Origin: Pseudomonas sp. MM213
Lineage (GTDB): Bacteria > Pseudomonadota > Gammaproteobacteria > Pseudomonadales > Pseudomonadaceae
Direction of reading: 5' to 3'
Assembly: GCF_020423045.1 (NCBI RefSeq)
Contig: NZ_CP081943.1
Location: 4,650,001-4,714,000, forward strand
DNA length: 64,000 nt
Under the pieces are notes generated by a model that saw only the letters and a program-made list of their open reading frames with translations, was not told the DNA's origin and did no database searches. A program made the position numbers and the translations under genes. This document shows, in pieces, positions 16,322-25,845 of the stretch. Within the stretch, counting starts at the first letter, position 1, and each line of letters begins with the position of its first letter.

Positions 16322-17668
16322 ATGGAATCAGCCACTGAGCATCAAGGCCGCATTCTGCTGGTGGACGACGAATCCGCCATCCTGCGAACGTTCCGATACT
16401 GCCTCGAAGATGAAGGCTACAGCGTCGCCACCGCCACCAGCGCGGCGCAGGCCGATGCGCTGCTGCAACGCCAGGTGTTCGACCTGTGCTTCCTCGATTT
16501 GCGCCTCGGCGAGGACAATGGCCTCGACGTGTTGGCGCAGATGCGCATTCAGGCGCCGTGGATGCGCGTGGTGATTGTCACCGCACACTCGGCTGTGGAC
16601 ACCGCGGTGGATGCCATTCAGGCCGGCGCAGCGGATTATCTGGTCAAGCCGTGCAGCCCCGATCAATTGCGCCTTGCCACCGCCAAGCAACTGGAAGTGC
16701 GGCAACTGTCGGCCCGTCTGGAGGCGCTGGAAGGTGAAGTGCGCAAACCCAAGGACGGTCTGGATTCCCACAGCCCGGCGATGAAAGTGGTGCTTGAAAC
16801 CGCCCGCCAGGTGGCCAGCACGGATGCCAACATCCTGATCCTCGGCGAGTCCGGTACCGGCAAGGGTGAACTGTCCCAGGCCATTCACGGCTGGAGCAAG
16901 CGTGCGAAAAAATCCTGCGTCACCATCAACTGCCCATCGCTGACCGCCGAACTGATGGAAAGCGAGTTGTTTGGTCACAGCCGTGGCGCGTTCACCGGCG
17001 CCAGTGAGAGCACGCTCGGGCGAGTGAACCAGGCTGACGGCGGAACGCTGTTTCTCGACGAGATCGGCGATTTTCCCCTGACGTTGCAGCCTAAATTACT
17101 GCGTTTCATCCAGGACAAAGAATATGAACGCGTCGGCGATCCGGTCACCCGCCGTGCCGATGTGCGCATCCTCGCGGCCACCAACCTCAATCTTGAAGAC
17201 ATGGTCCGCGACGGTCGTTTCCGTGAAGATTTGCTCTATCGCCTGAACGTCATCACCTTGCACCTGCCACCGCTGCGCGAACGGCGGGAAGATATTCTGA
17301 ACCTGGCTGAGCGTTTTCTGGCCCGGTTCGTCAAGGAATACGCACGTCCCGCGCGGGTTTTCAGTGAAGAAGCCCGTGAAGCGCTGCTCAGCTATCGCTG
17401 GCCCGGGAACATCCGCGAGCTGCGCAACGTGGTCGAGCGGGCGAGCATTATTTGTCCACAGGAGCGGGTTGAAATCAGCCACTTGGGCATGGCCGAAACC
17501 CCGGTCAACAATGCGCCACGCATCGGCGCTGCGCTGAGCCTGGATGAACTGGAGAAGGCCCACATCGGTGCGGTCCTCGCCACCGCCGACACCCTGGATC
17601 AGGCCGCCAAGACGCTCGGCATCGACGCTTCGACGCTCTACCGCAAACGCAAGCAGTACAACTTGTGA
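16322..17668 (+). CDS. algB: AlgB, NtrC-family response regulator of alginate synthesis
   Basis: A 448-residue protein: receiver domain (about 9-125, phospho-acceptor Asp59 in LDLRLGED, acidic pair Asp15/Asp16), AAA+ sigma-54 interaction domain (Walker A GESGTGKGE, ELFGHSRGAFTGASE loop, GGTLFLDEIGD) and a C-terminal Fis-type HTH ending STLYRKRKQYNL. It is near-identical in pattern to P. aeruginosa AlgB, which activates algD and biofilm genes. There it acts in alginate control without needing phosphorylation, and its GAFTGA loop is intact though promoters need not use sigma-54. The start is ATG at 16322 with AAGGAG 9 nt upstream. kinB follows 10 nt downstream. Confidence 0.96.
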   Translation: MESATEHQGRILLVDDESAILRTFRYCLEDEGYSVATATSAAQADALLQRQVFDLCFLDLRLGEDNGLDVLAQMRIQAPWMRVVIVTAHSAVDTAVDAIQAGAADYLVKPCSPDQLRLATAKQLEVRQLSARLEALEGEVRKPKDGLDSHSPAMKVVLETARQVASTDANILILGESGTGKGELSQAIHGWSKRAKKSCVTINCPSLTAELMESELFGHSRGAFTGASESTLGRVNQADGGTLFLDEIGDFPLTLQPKLLRFIQDKEYERVGDPVTRRADVRILAATNLNLEDMVRDGRFREDLLYRLNVITLHLPPLRERREDILNLAERFLARFVKEYARPARVFSEEAREALLSYRWPGNIRELRNVVERASIICPQERVEISHLGMAETPVNNAPRIGAALSLDELEKAHIGAVLATADTLDQAAKTLGIDASTLYRKRKQYNL

Positions 17669-17678
17669 GCCCTGCGCG

Positions 17679-19469
17679 ATGAAACTGGCGATGAAGTTGC
17701 GTACTCGGCTTTTTCTGAGTATTTCCGCCTTGATCACCGTGGCGCTGCTGGGGCTTTTGCTCGGTCTGGTCAGCGTGATGCAGATGGCGGGAACCCAGGA
17801 AGCGCTGATTCGCAACAATTTCGTCACCCTGGATCTGGGCCTGAAGATGCGCCAGACCCTGGGCGATCAACTGATCCTCATGCTGGGCGAAAAATCGGAT
17901 CCAGCGGCGTTTGAAACATCCAGGCTGCATTATCTTCAGTTGGTGGATGAAGGCATCACCCATGAGCAGAATCAAGAGAGCGGCCAACACGGTTTCAGGC
18001 AGGCCAAGGACGATTACCTGCGGTTTCTTCAGGCGCTGGACCAGGCACACGATCCGTCCCATGTACTGAGTGGCAACGAAGACCTCGCCGAAAAACTCAA
18101 CGTATTGCGCAACGGGCTGATTACCGAGCAAAAGCGAGCGCTGGATACCATCAATGAAACGCAACGTCAGGCGCGGGAACGAGCGCTGCTGATTGCCGGC
18201 CTGCTCGGTCTGGTCGGGCTGGCGGTGCTGATCATCGGTTTCGTCACCGCTCATGCGATCGCACGTCGTTTCGGCGAACCGATCGAGGCCTTGGCCCAGG
18301 CCGCCGACAACATCGGCCAAGGCAATTTCGAGGTAACCCTGCCGATTTCCTCGGCAGTGGAAATGAATCTGCTGACCAAGCGTTTCGGGATCATGGCCGA
18401 GGCTCTGCGTCAGCATCAGGCCACTAATATCGACGAATTGCTCGCCGGCCAGCAGCGTTTGCAGGCGGTGCTCGATAGCATTGATGACGGGCTGCTGATG
18501 ATCGACCGCGACGGCCATCTGGAACACCTCAACCCGGTGGCGCAGCGCCAGTTGGGTTGGGACACCGATCGTCTTGGTCAGGGGCTGGGTGCCGCGCTCG
18601 AACGCCCCGAGCTGGATCAACAGCTGCAACTGGTGCTGCGTGGCGGCACGTTGGAGCGGGCGCCGGAGGACCTGAGTATCCAGGTCGATGGCGAGTCGCG
18701 GTTGCTCACGTACAGCCTGACACCGGTCAGTCATACTCAGGCCCAGATTCTGGGCGCGGTCATGGTGTTGCATGACGTCACCGAGCAGCGTGCTTTCGAG
18801 CGAGTGCGCAGCGAGTTCGTGTTGCGTGCGTCTCATGAGCTGCGAACGCCGGTCACCGGGATGCACATGGCATTCGGCCTGTTTCGGGAGCGCACGCACT
18901 TTGCGCAGGACTCGCGAGAAGCGGACCTGCTGGACACCGTCAATGAAGAGATGCAGCGTTTGATGCAACTGATCAACGACTTGCTGAACTTCTCCCGCTA
19001 CCAGAACGGTCTGCAGAAACTCTCGCTGGCGCCGTGTTCCATCGAGGAGCTGCTTGAGCGGGCCCGGTCGCGGTTCGCTGATACAGCGCAAGAGAAGGGC
19101 ATCAACCTGCTGGTAGAGGTGCAAGGTCCGTTACCGTGGTTGCAGGCCGATCAACCGCAACTGGACCGTGTGCTCGACAACCTGATCGACAACGCCTTGC
19201 GCCATACCGGCCCTGACGGCCAGATACGCTTGCAGGCACGACGTCATGGGGAGCGGGTGATCATCAGCGTCGAGGACAATGGCGAGGGCATCGCCTACGG
19301 CCAGCAGGGGCGGATCTTCGAGCCTTTTGTGCAGGTCGGGCGCAAGAAGGGTGGCGCGGGGCTCGGCCTGGCGTTGTGCAAGGAAATCGTGCAGTTGCAC
19401 GGTGGGCGGATGGGGGTTTATTCGCGGCCGGGGCAGGGCACGCAGTTCTACATGGCGTTGGCGGTTTAA
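17679..19469 (+). CDS. kinB: KinB sensor histidine kinase
   Basis: A 596-residue inner-membrane kinase, partner of AlgB. Two membrane helices (about 12-36 and 167-190) flank a periplasmic helical sensor domain. Then come a HAMP segment (about 190-245), a PAS domain (about 257-370), the HisKA H-box RASHELRTP with His386, and the HATPase domain (DNALRHTG N-box, VEDNGEGI, GAGLGLALCKEI). Length and layout match P. aeruginosa KinB. There KinB keeps AlgB dephosphorylated and truncations cause mucoidy; here all domains look intact. The ATG at 17679 is 10 nt after algB. The stop is 7 bases from the convergent EAL gene. Confidence 0.95.
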   Translation: MKLAMKLRTRLFLSISALITVALLGLLLGLVSVMQMAGTQEALIRNNFVTLDLGLKMRQTLGDQLILMLGEKSDPAAFETSRLHYLQLVDEGITHEQNQESGQHGFRQAKDDYLRFLQALDQAHDPSHVLSGNEDLAEKLNVLRNGLITEQKRALDTINETQRQARERALLIAGLLGLVGLAVLIIGFVTAHAIARRFGEPIEALAQAADNIGQGNFEVTLPISSAVEMNLLTKRFGIMAEALRQHQATNIDELLAGQQRLQAVLDSIDDGLLMIDRDGHLEHLNPVAQRQLGWDTDRLGQGLGAALERPELDQQLQLVLRGGTLERAPEDLSIQVDGESRLLTYSLTPVSHTQAQILGAVMVLHDVTEQRAFERVRSEFVLRASHELRTPVTGMHMAFGLFRERTHFAQDSREADLLDTVNEEMQRLMQLINDLLNFSRYQNGLQKLSLAPCSIEELLERARSRFADTAQEKGINLLVEVQGPLPWLQADQPQLDRVLDNLIDNALRHTGPDGQIRLQARRHGERVIISVEDNGEGIAYGQQGRIFEPFVQVGRKKGGAGLGLALCKEIVQLHGGRMGVYSRPGQGTQFYMALAV

Positions 19470-19476
19470 CGCGCGT

Positions 19477-21090
19477 TTACGCTTCGTCATCCAGGCGTCG
19501 GCCGGCCAGTCGCCGACCCCGGGTAATCAGCTCGATGAACTGTACGGCGCTCAATGCATGGGCGAACAACCAGCCCTGACCGAACTTCACCCCTTCGCTG
19601 CTCAAAAATGCGGCTTGGGCTTCATGTTCGATCCCTTCGGCAATCACCTTCAAGTGAAGCGACTGGGCCATGTGAATGATATGCGGCGCCACGCCACTGC
19701 TGGCGGCGTCATGCCCCAGCGCATCGATGAACGCCTTGTCGATTTTCAGGCAGTCCACCGGCAGGGTTTGCAGATAGGCGAGGCTGCAATAGCCGGTGCC
19801 AAAGTCATCGATCAATACCTGATGCCCGACATCGCGCAAGGCCTGCAAATTTTCCCGGGCCACCACCACGTCAATCAATCCCCGCTCGGTCACCTCAAAG
19901 GCAATCTGCTTGGCCGCGACCCGGTGCAAGGTCAGCAGGCGCGCCATCACCTGACCGATTCGCGGCACCATGACATCGCACGCTGCGAGGTTGACCGAGA
20001 TGTACAGTTGCGGATTGGCCCGCAACAACTGCCCCAACTGCTCCAGCAGGCGTTGCAGGACGAAGTCGGTCATCTGCCGGATCTGCCCGGTGTTCTCCGC
20101 CATCGGAATGAACAGGTCGGGGCTGGTCAGGGTGCCATCCGGCCGGCGCCAGCGCAGCAAGGCTTCGGCTCCGACGCAGTTGCGGCTGTCGAGGTCGAAG
20201 ATCGGTTGATACAACACCTGCAACTCGCCACGTCGTATCGCACCGGTCAATTCGGCGTCCAGCGATTGCCGCTGACGCACCAGCAGAAACACCATGAAAC
20301 CCACCAGTATTCCCAATGCCAGGCTGGCCGGCACCAGCCACCACCAGGCGGTGGGCACATTCACGGCGGTGCGCGGGGTGATCAGCACCAATTGGTATTC
20401 GGGGCTTTTGGTCGGCATGAGGTAAATCAAGCGAGTCGGGGTGACTTGCAAGGCTTCGCTGCTTTTCGGTGGCCAAGGCACGGTCGGTGGCCAGGCTTGC
20501 GGGGAGCCCAGCACCGGAATCGCGCGGGTGCCGTTGTCGAGTATCACCAAAAGACTGCTGCCCGGCGACAGGTCGACCATGTCGGTCAAATGTCCGCGAG
20601 AGGTTGCGACCCGGAAGTTGCCCCGTCCGAGCATGAGTGCGGCGCGGTTTTCATCAGGTTCGGTGGTGGTGTTCAGCCAATAACTGTAAGTGGGGTCTTG
20701 AATGTCCGGTGCTCGTGTCAGCGACAGTCCTTCCTGGCTCGGTCGGTTGGAGCAGATCTTCGAGGCATCCATATACGCGGCCTCGTAAACGAAGCGGTAA
20801 TTGAAGGTGACCTGCTGCAAAGTGGCGATCATGTCTTTGTCGCAGGTTCGCAGCGGTTGGGCCTCCAGATCATCAAGGCCTTCGCGCAGTTGCCCGAACA
20901 ACTGCTCCAGGCGCGAAAGGAATCGCTCACCTTGCGCGTTCATTTCCAGACTTTCGTTCTGCTCGATCTGATGAATGGCCACGAACAGGCTGAGCGCCAA
21001 TAGCAACACGCTGCTCAGGGCGGCCGCCAGCATCGCCAAAAACCACGGGCGATAGAACCAGCTACGAAGCGTCTCTCGAGCAGCAGGCAT
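19477..21090 (-). CDS. CSS-motif EAL domain cyclic-di-GMP phosphodiesterase
   Basis: A 537-residue inner-membrane protein with helices at about 16-40 and 243-268, a periplasmic CSS-type sensor between them, and a cytoplasmic EAL domain. The sensor has two cysteines (TCDKD and ICSNR), although the motif reads C-S-N rather than C-S-S. Catalytic residues are all present: EALLRW, SVNLAA, FEVTERG, IDDFGTGYCSL, LKIDKAFI, AEGIEHEAQ and GQGWLFA. It should hydrolyse c-di-GMP and sense the periplasmic redox (disulfide) state, as known for CSS-motif proteins. There is no GGDEF domain. It lies convergent with kinB. Confidence 0.9.
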   Translation of the reverse strand: MPAARETLRSWFYRPWFLAMLAAALSSVLLLALSLFVAIHQIEQNESLEMNAQGERFLSRLEQLFGQLREGLDDLEAQPLRTCDKDMIATLQQVTFNYRFVYEAAYMDASKICSNRPSQEGLSLTRAPDIQDPTYSYWLNTTTEPDENRAALMLGRGNFRVATSRGHLTDMVDLSPGSSLLVILDNGTRAIPVLGSPQAWPPTVPWPPKSSEALQVTPTRLIYLMPTKSPEYQLVLITPRTAVNVPTAWWWLVPASLALGILVGFMVFLLVRQRQSLDAELTGAIRRGELQVLYQPIFDLDSRNCVGAEALLRWRRPDGTLTSPDLFIPMAENTGQIRQMTDFVLQRLLEQLGQLLRANPQLYISVNLAACDVMVPRIGQVMARLLTLHRVAAKQIAFEVTERGLIDVVVARENLQALRDVGHQVLIDDFGTGYCSLAYLQTLPVDCLKIDKAFIDALGHDAASSGVAPHIIHMAQSLHLKVIAEGIEHEAQAAFLSSEGVKFGQGWLFAHALSAVQFIELITRGRRLAGRRLDDEA

Positions 21091-21137
21091 ATGGGAATAT
21101 CCGAAGAATTACCAATGAGTTATAGCTGCTGATTGAG

Positions 21138-21162
21138 AAAAAGCCCGCACCGTCGGGCGGGC
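21138..21162 (-). terminator. Rho-independent terminator of the amidase gene
   Basis: On the minus strand GCCCGC-CCGACGGT-GCGGGC is followed by five T. It is just downstream of the amidase stop at 21167. Confidence 0.8.
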
Positions 21163-21166
21163 GTCA

Positions 21167-21949
21167 TTATTTTGTCTGATTCAACACCTGGAGAAGTGCA
21201 GCTGTCTGCGCATCCGGCATGCCGTCGAAGCGCGACGGCCGGAAATGCATTTGAAAGGCGCCGATCACGTGACGCGTTGCCACATCCAGCTCGCCGGTTT
21301 GCGGCGTGGCGTAACCGAGGCGGGCCAACTGTGCCTGAAACCAGCTGACGCTCGGCAGTTTCGAGTCGAACTGCACTTGTTGCCGCGCCACGGCCTGCTC
21401 GTCTGGCCAAACACCAAGGCCTTCGGCGGCCAGGCGCTTCCAGGGGAAAAGCGGCCCCGGGTCCAGCTTGCGGAATGGCGCGATGTCGCTATGGCCGATA
21501 ATGCTGTGGGGGCTGATGGCGTGACGTTTGCTGATGTCTTTTAGCAAGACGATCAAGGACTGGACCTGAGCTTCGCTGTAGGGATACCAGTAACGCCCTC
21601 CGGTCGGGAGTTCCTTGAATCCTGGGTTGACGATTTCAATGCCGATGGAGCTGGAATTCAACCAGGTCCGACCCTGCCACTCACTCTCTCCGGCGTGCCA
21701 TGCCCGTTGGTTCTCGTCCATCAACTTATAGATAGTGGCGTTTGTGTCGTCGCCGATCAGGTAATGGCTGCTGACTTCGCCGTGGGTCAGCAGTTGCAAC
21801 GAACGCTCCAGCGATGCCGAGGTGTAATGCACCACCACGAATTGAACGCGGCTGTCGTGATTGGCCGAAGGATGGCTGGTGTCGAACCGAGGTCCGCTGG
21901 CACAGCCGGCCAACAGGATCAGCGACACGAAGAGGGTGAGAAATTTCAT
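21167..21949 (-). CDS. ampDh2: AmpDh2-like N-acetylmuramoyl-L-alanine amidase lipoprotein
   Basis: A 260-residue protein with a lipoprotein signal ending LLAGC (Cys16). It has an Amidase_2 domain (about 35-190): zinc ligand candidates His in VVVHYTSAS, SIGIEIVN, and His in IIGHSDIAPFRKLDPGPLFPW. A C-terminal peptidoglycan-binding domain (about 205-258) follows. It cleaves the amide bond between MurNAc and the peptide stem in the periplasm, probably at the outer membrane. P. aeruginosa AmpDh2 (PA5485, just after kinB) is the closest match by position and layout. ATG 21949 was chosen because the upstream extension adds a non-signal segment. Homologues AmpDh3 and AmpD lack this lipid anchor. Confidence 0.88.
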   Translation of the reverse strand: MKFLTLFVSLILLAGCASGPRFDTSHPSANHDSRVQFVVVHYTSASLERSLQLLTHGEVSSHYLIGDDTNATIYKLMDENQRAWHAGESEWQGRTWLNSSSIGIEIVNPGFKELPTGGRYWYPYSEAQVQSLIVLLKDISKRHAISPHSIIGHSDIAPFRKLDPGPLFPWKRLAAEGLGVWPDEQAVARQQVQFDSKLPSVSWFQAQLARLGYATPQTGELDVATRHVIGAFQMHFRPSRFDGMPDAQTAALLQVLNQTK

Positions 21950-22051
21950 GGTAGAGGCAGTACGCGCAAGACAGTAATGCAACAGTGTAACGTACTGCCT
22001 TGCGCGAGAATGGTCGGCGCGAGCTTTTAAACAAAATGGAACAATTGGCTG

Positions 22052-24115
22052 TCAGCCCAGTTCCACTCGGTTACGCCCGGCATGTTTGGCGCGATACAGC
22101 GCCTGATCGGCTCTTTTAAGCACCAGATCGCTGTGTTCGCCGGGTTTGAACGCTGTCAGTCCCATGGAAATGGTGATGGTCACCGGCTCGCTTTTGAAAT
22201 GGAACGGGCAGGCTTCGACCGCCGCTCGCAAGCTTTCCAACAGTTTTGCGCCGACGGCCGGCACGGTACCGGGCATTAACAGGACAAATTCTTCTCCGCC
22301 AAAACGTGCAATGAAATCTGTCCCGCGCAGGCGCTTGCGCAACACCGTGGCGATGATTTTCAGCACTTTGTCGCCCGCCAGATGACCATAGTTATCGTTG
22401 ATGCGTTTGAAATGGTCGAGGTCGAGCATGGCCAGCAGAAGGGTGTTGCCGTGCTGCTGCCACTGATGGATTTCGTGGTCGAGCCGCTCGCTCCAGGCCG
22501 CCCGGTTCGGCAGCCCGGTCAGCGGGTCGATCAAGGCTTTCTGGCGCTGCTCTTCAAGATGTTCGCGATAACCCTGGGCTTCCTGCTCCATGTGCGCCAC
22601 CCGTTCGGCCAGGCCTTTCAGGCGGGCGGCCACTTCCTGTTCGCGTTCGTCGCGCTGCTTCTGGTGTTGGTCCATGGTGCCCAACAGGCCTTCGAGGTGG
22701 TTCTCCAGCACATGCTTGAGGTCGTCCAGGTCAGCGGCTTCCTGCATGCTGCTCTGCAAGCCGTCGACTTGTTCGCGGATCTGCGTGTCCATTTGCCGTG
22801 CCGCAGATTGGTTGTCGGCATGGCCATCGCTGGCGGCTTGCAAGTTGCTCTGGAACGACTCGAGGCGTTCGTTGAGTTGCTGCAAATAAACTTCGAACTC
22901 GTGCTGTCCGCTGTTGTTGATCGCCAGCATCAACGTTGCGAGATCGTCGAGGATCGGCAGCAGTTCGTACCAGTTCAAGCCGTTTTGCAGGCGATCACGC
23001 ATCGCTTCGGCTTGTGGGCGGTGACGTTCGGGTAGCGACAGGTCGTCGAGCAGGCCCAGTAGCGTGTCTTCGATGTGCTTGGCCACTGAGCTGTAGGACG
23101 GCTCGGGCGAGTCCGGAAGGGCGTAGAGAATATCGTGTTCAGGTTGTTCCGGATCGATGGCGGCCAGCGCCTGGGTCACGGGCGAGGGCAGGGGCAAGCT
23201 GTCGAGAAGCACCACCGGGGTGAGTTCGTCGGGATTGCCAGGCGGTTGAGCCTCGACAACCGGTGTCATCGCGGCGGGTGCGGGTTGTTCCGGTTGTTGA
23301 GCCTGCGGCTGGGCCGGTGTTTCCACTTCGGGCGCTGGCTGAGGCTCAACAACTGGCGGGACAAACGTCACGACGGCAGGCGGCGGGGCGTCTGTCGGCG
23401 TTTCGATCACTGGCGGCTCGGGTGCGGCCGCGTGCGTGTCAGGCGCGGTTACTGGTGGCTCAGCGGCGACTGGTGCGGATTCGACGGCGACTCGCGGCGT
23501 CTCGGCAGGCAAAGCAGCAATGGCTTCTACAGGCGCTGGAGCGGATGCCTGGACCTGCGAAGCCGCAGCTTCCGGAGTGGCTTCATCCGCTTCACGACTG
23601 CCGAACAGTCGTTGCAGCAAGCCCGGACGACCGGGTTCTGTCGGGGTCTCCAGCTGATTCAAGGCTTTGCCTTGCAGGCCACTCAGTTCGCTGAGCAGCA
23701 ACGGGATCTCGCGCGCCTGGCTGACGCGTCCGTCCAGGGTTTTGGCAAAGTTCTTGAGTGGCCGGCTCACTTCCCGGGGCAACGGCAACGTTTGCAGTTG
23801 CGTTACCAGCGAGGTCAGCGCGGCACTGGTCTGATTGACTCGGGTTTCGCGACGCTGTTCGGAGTCGAGTACGGCTTTTTCCAGTCGCGGAAGCAGCGCC
23901 GCCAGGCCCGCATCCATGTCATTGGTGCGGATGACCTCGCGCATTTCCTTCATGCACTGGTCAACAGCGCGGTCAGTGCCCTCGGCCGCCAGCGTACTGC
24001 GCACCAACCCGCGCCGCAGCAAGTCGAGCCGGGCGTCCCAGCGACGCTCGAGTTTTTCCTGTTGTTCGATGCTTTTGAGGTATTTCTCTTTCCAGCGCTG
24101 TGCTTCGTCGCTCAT
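22052..24115 (-). CDS. dgcH: GGDEF diguanylate cyclase with long Pro/Ala-rich linker (DgcH-like)
   Basis: A 687-residue cytoplasmic protein without membrane helices. The N-terminal helical region (about 1-170) is followed by a disordered Pro/Ala/Glu-rich linker (about 180-300), a coiled-coil helical part (about 330-520), and a C-terminal GGDEF domain with ALIDPLTGLPNRAAW, LDLDHFKRINDNYGH and the active site GGEEF. It should make c-di-GMP from two GTP. P. aeruginosa DgcH (PA5487) has the same position and domain end. It overlaps the next gene upstream (EEP-fold protein) by 4 nt, so the two are probably cotranslated. No clear RxxD inhibitory site was seen five residues before GGEEF. Confidence 0.88.
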   Translation of the reverse strand: MSDEAQRWKEKYLKSIEQQEKLERRWDARLDLLRRGLVRSTLAAEGTDRAVDQCMKEMREVIRTNDMDAGLAALLPRLEKAVLDSEQRRETRVNQTSAALTSLVTQLQTLPLPREVSRPLKNFAKTLDGRVSQAREIPLLLSELSGLQGKALNQLETPTEPGRPGLLQRLFGSREADEATPEAAASQVQASAPAPVEAIAALPAETPRVAVESAPVAAEPPVTAPDTHAAAPEPPVIETPTDAPPPAVVTFVPPVVEPQPAPEVETPAQPQAQQPEQPAPAAMTPVVEAQPPGNPDELTPVVLLDSLPLPSPVTQALAAIDPEQPEHDILYALPDSPEPSYSSVAKHIEDTLLGLLDDLSLPERHRPQAEAMRDRLQNGLNWYELLPILDDLATLMLAINNSGQHEFEVYLQQLNERLESFQSNLQAASDGHADNQSAARQMDTQIREQVDGLQSSMQEAADLDDLKHVLENHLEGLLGTMDQHQKQRDEREQEVAARLKGLAERVAHMEQEAQGYREHLEEQRQKALIDPLTGLPNRAAWSERLDHEIHQWQQHGNTLLLAMLDLDHFKRINDNYGHLAGDKVLKIIATVLRKRLRGTDFIARFGGEEFVLLMPGTVPAVGAKLLESLRAAVEACPFHFKSEPVTITISMGLTAFKPGEHSDLVLKRADQALYRAKHAGRNRVELG

Positions 24116-24990
24116 TCAGGGGTTCCGCGAGGGGCAGGACTCAACGCGGGGAATGCATCGGCCGTGAGCGAACCCGGCAGACGAATTTCTACCGCGACCG
24201 GCAGGTGATCGGAAATGGGTTGAGCCAGCACTTCGACCTTTTCCAGCGTCAGGGTCGGGCTCAGCAGAATGTGGTCCAGGCAGCGCTGCGGGCGCCAGCT
24301 GGGGAAGGTCGCTTCCAGTTGCGGTGCCAGCAGGCCGAGGTCGCGCAACGGGGAGTTTTGCAGCAGATCACTGGCATGAGTGTTCATGTCACCCATCAGC
24401 ACCTGGTGTTTATAGCCGCCAATCAACTCGCGGATGTAAGCCAGTTGCATGCTGCGGGTGCGTGCGCCCAGCGCCAGATGCATCATGACCACCACCAGCG
24501 ATTCCGGACCTTCGCCGAAGCGCACCAGGATAGCCCCGCGACCCTTGGGCCCCGGCAGCGGGTGATCTTCAATCGCCCACGGGCGCAGGCGGCTGAGCAC
24601 GCCATTGCTGTGCTGGCCGAGACGACCGAGGTTGCGATTGAGTTGTTGATACCAGTAGGGGAAGGCGCCGAGTTGCGCCAGGTGTTCCACTTGATTGACG
24701 TAGCCGGATCGCAGGCTGCCGCCATCGGCTTCCTGCAGTGCAACCAGATCGAAGTCGCCCAGCAGATTGCCGATCTTTTGCAGATTGTCGGCACGCCCGG
24801 TGTGCGGCAACAGGTGTTGCCAGCCCCGGGTCAGGTAGTGCCGATACCGCTCGGTACTGATACCGACCTGGATATTGAAGCTGAGCAAGCGCAGACGACT
24901 GTCTGCGGGCAGGCCCGTCGATTCCAGGTGATGCTCGTTGACCTGCGGATCATGCAGGCCAACGACGCGTTCAGTACCCCAGCGGCGCAT
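24112..24990 (-). CDS. Endonuclease/exonuclease/phosphatase (EEP) family protein
   Basis: A 292-residue protein of the EEP fold: LLSFNIQVG, LVALQEADGG (catalytic Glu), MMHLALGA, MGDMNTHASD (metal and base residues) and the final SDHLPVAVEI (catalytic Asp-His). These are the DNase I/phosphatase motifs in order. No signal peptide is visible, so it is likely cytoplasmic. Substrate could be DNA, RNA or a phospho-compound. It precedes dgcH and overlaps it by ATGA. dsbA is 14 bases upstream on the same strand, so dsbA, this gene and dgcH may form one operon. It occupies the PA5488 position. Confidence 0.85.
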   Translation of the reverse strand: MRRWGTERVVGLHDPQVNEHHLESTGLPADSRLRLLSFNIQVGISTERYRHYLTRGWQHLLPHTGRADNLQKIGNLLGDFDLVALQEADGGSLRSGYVNQVEHLAQLGAFPYWYQQLNRNLGRLGQHSNGVLSRLRPWAIEDHPLPGPKGRGAILVRFGEGPESLVVVMMHLALGARTRSMQLAYIRELIGGYKHQVLMGDMNTHASDLLQNSPLRDLGLLAPQLEATFPSWRPQRCLDHILLSPTLTLEKVEVLAQPISDHLPVAVEIRLPGSLTADAFPALSPAPRGTPE

Positions 24991-25004
24991 GGCAGGCCTC
25001 GCGC

Positions 25005-25646
25005 TTAGTGGGCAACAGCCTTGATAGTCGCTCGCTCTTTGTCGACCAGTTTGTCGGCCAGTTGCAGCGCTTGCTCGGCACCGCCGGCAGAGCCCACGTC
25101 AAAGCGATACTTGCCGTTGACGATCATGGTTGGGACACCGGAGATTTCATATTTCTTGGCCAGTTCTTTGGCCTTGACGATCTGGCCTTTAATGGCGAAG
25201 GAGTCGAAGGTCGCCAGGAACTTGTCCTTGTCTACGCCTTGAGTCGCCAGGAAGTCGGCCATGTCGTCTTTATCGGTCAGCTTTTTGTGTTCTTTCTGAA
25301 TCGCGTTGAACACTGCAGCGTGAACCTTGCTCTCGACGCCCATGGCTTCCAGGGTCAGGAACATCTGGCCGTGTGCATCCCACGGGCCGCCGAACATTGC
25401 AGGAATACGCACGAAATTCACGTCGGACGGCAGCTTCTCGACCCAGGGATTGATCACTGGCTCGAACGCGTAGCAATGCGGGCAGCCGTACCAGAACAGC
25501 TCCACCACTTCGATCTTGCCAGGCACTGCAACCGGAACCGGGTTGCTCAGTTCGACATAAGGGGCGGCGGGGGCTTCGGCGGCTTGGGCAGTCATGCCGA
25601 ACAGGCTGGCAGCGACGAGTGCGGCGCTGATGATCAGATTACGCAT
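25005..25646 (-). CDS. dsbA: DsbA thiol:disulfide interchange protein
   Basis: A 213-residue periplasmic oxidoreductase with a signal peptide (about 1-22), thioredoxin fold, active site Cys55-Pro-His-Cys58 within FWYGCPHCYAFEP, and cis-proline loop SGVPTMIVNG. It puts disulfide bonds into secreted proteins and is re-oxidised by DsbB. In P. aeruginosa it sits at PA5489. Downstream genes on the same strand (EEP protein, dgcH) are close enough to be cotranscribed. A bidirectional terminator at 25742-25769 separates it from the cytochrome genes upstream. Confidence 0.95.
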   Translation of the reverse strand: MRNLIISAALVAASLFGMTAQAAEAPAAPYVELSNPVPVAVPGKIEVVELFWYGCPHCYAFEPVINPWVEKLPSDVNFVRIPAMFGGPWDAHGQMFLTLEAMGVESKVHAAVFNAIQKEHKKLTDKDDMADFLATQGVDKDKFLATFDSFAIKGQIVKAKELAKKYEISGVPTMIVNGKYRFDVGSAGGAEQALQLADKLVDKERATIKAVAH

Positions 25647-25741
25647 GCTTTACTCCTGGACAATTTGGGTCGCCTCGCGCGACCTGTTTTCAGACAGGTC
25701 ATGGCGGGCTTGAGTTCTGTAGTGTAACGGCAGCAGGCACA

Positions 25742-25769
25742 AAAAAGGGCGGCCTGAGCCACCCTTTTT
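25742..25769 (-). terminator. Terminator after the cytochrome c4 gene
   Basis: A-run, GGGxGGC stem, CTGA loop, GCCxCCC and T-run; one C/A mismatch in the stem. It reads as an intrinsic terminator on both strands; on the minus strand it ends the cytochrome unit. Confidence 0.8.
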
Positions 25770-25845
25770 ATACTTGCTGCGACGGATTAATAGAGCGTTA
25801 ACGTTGCAGGAGATGTACATCCCGCGCGGCGCCCGCTTCGCCGTC

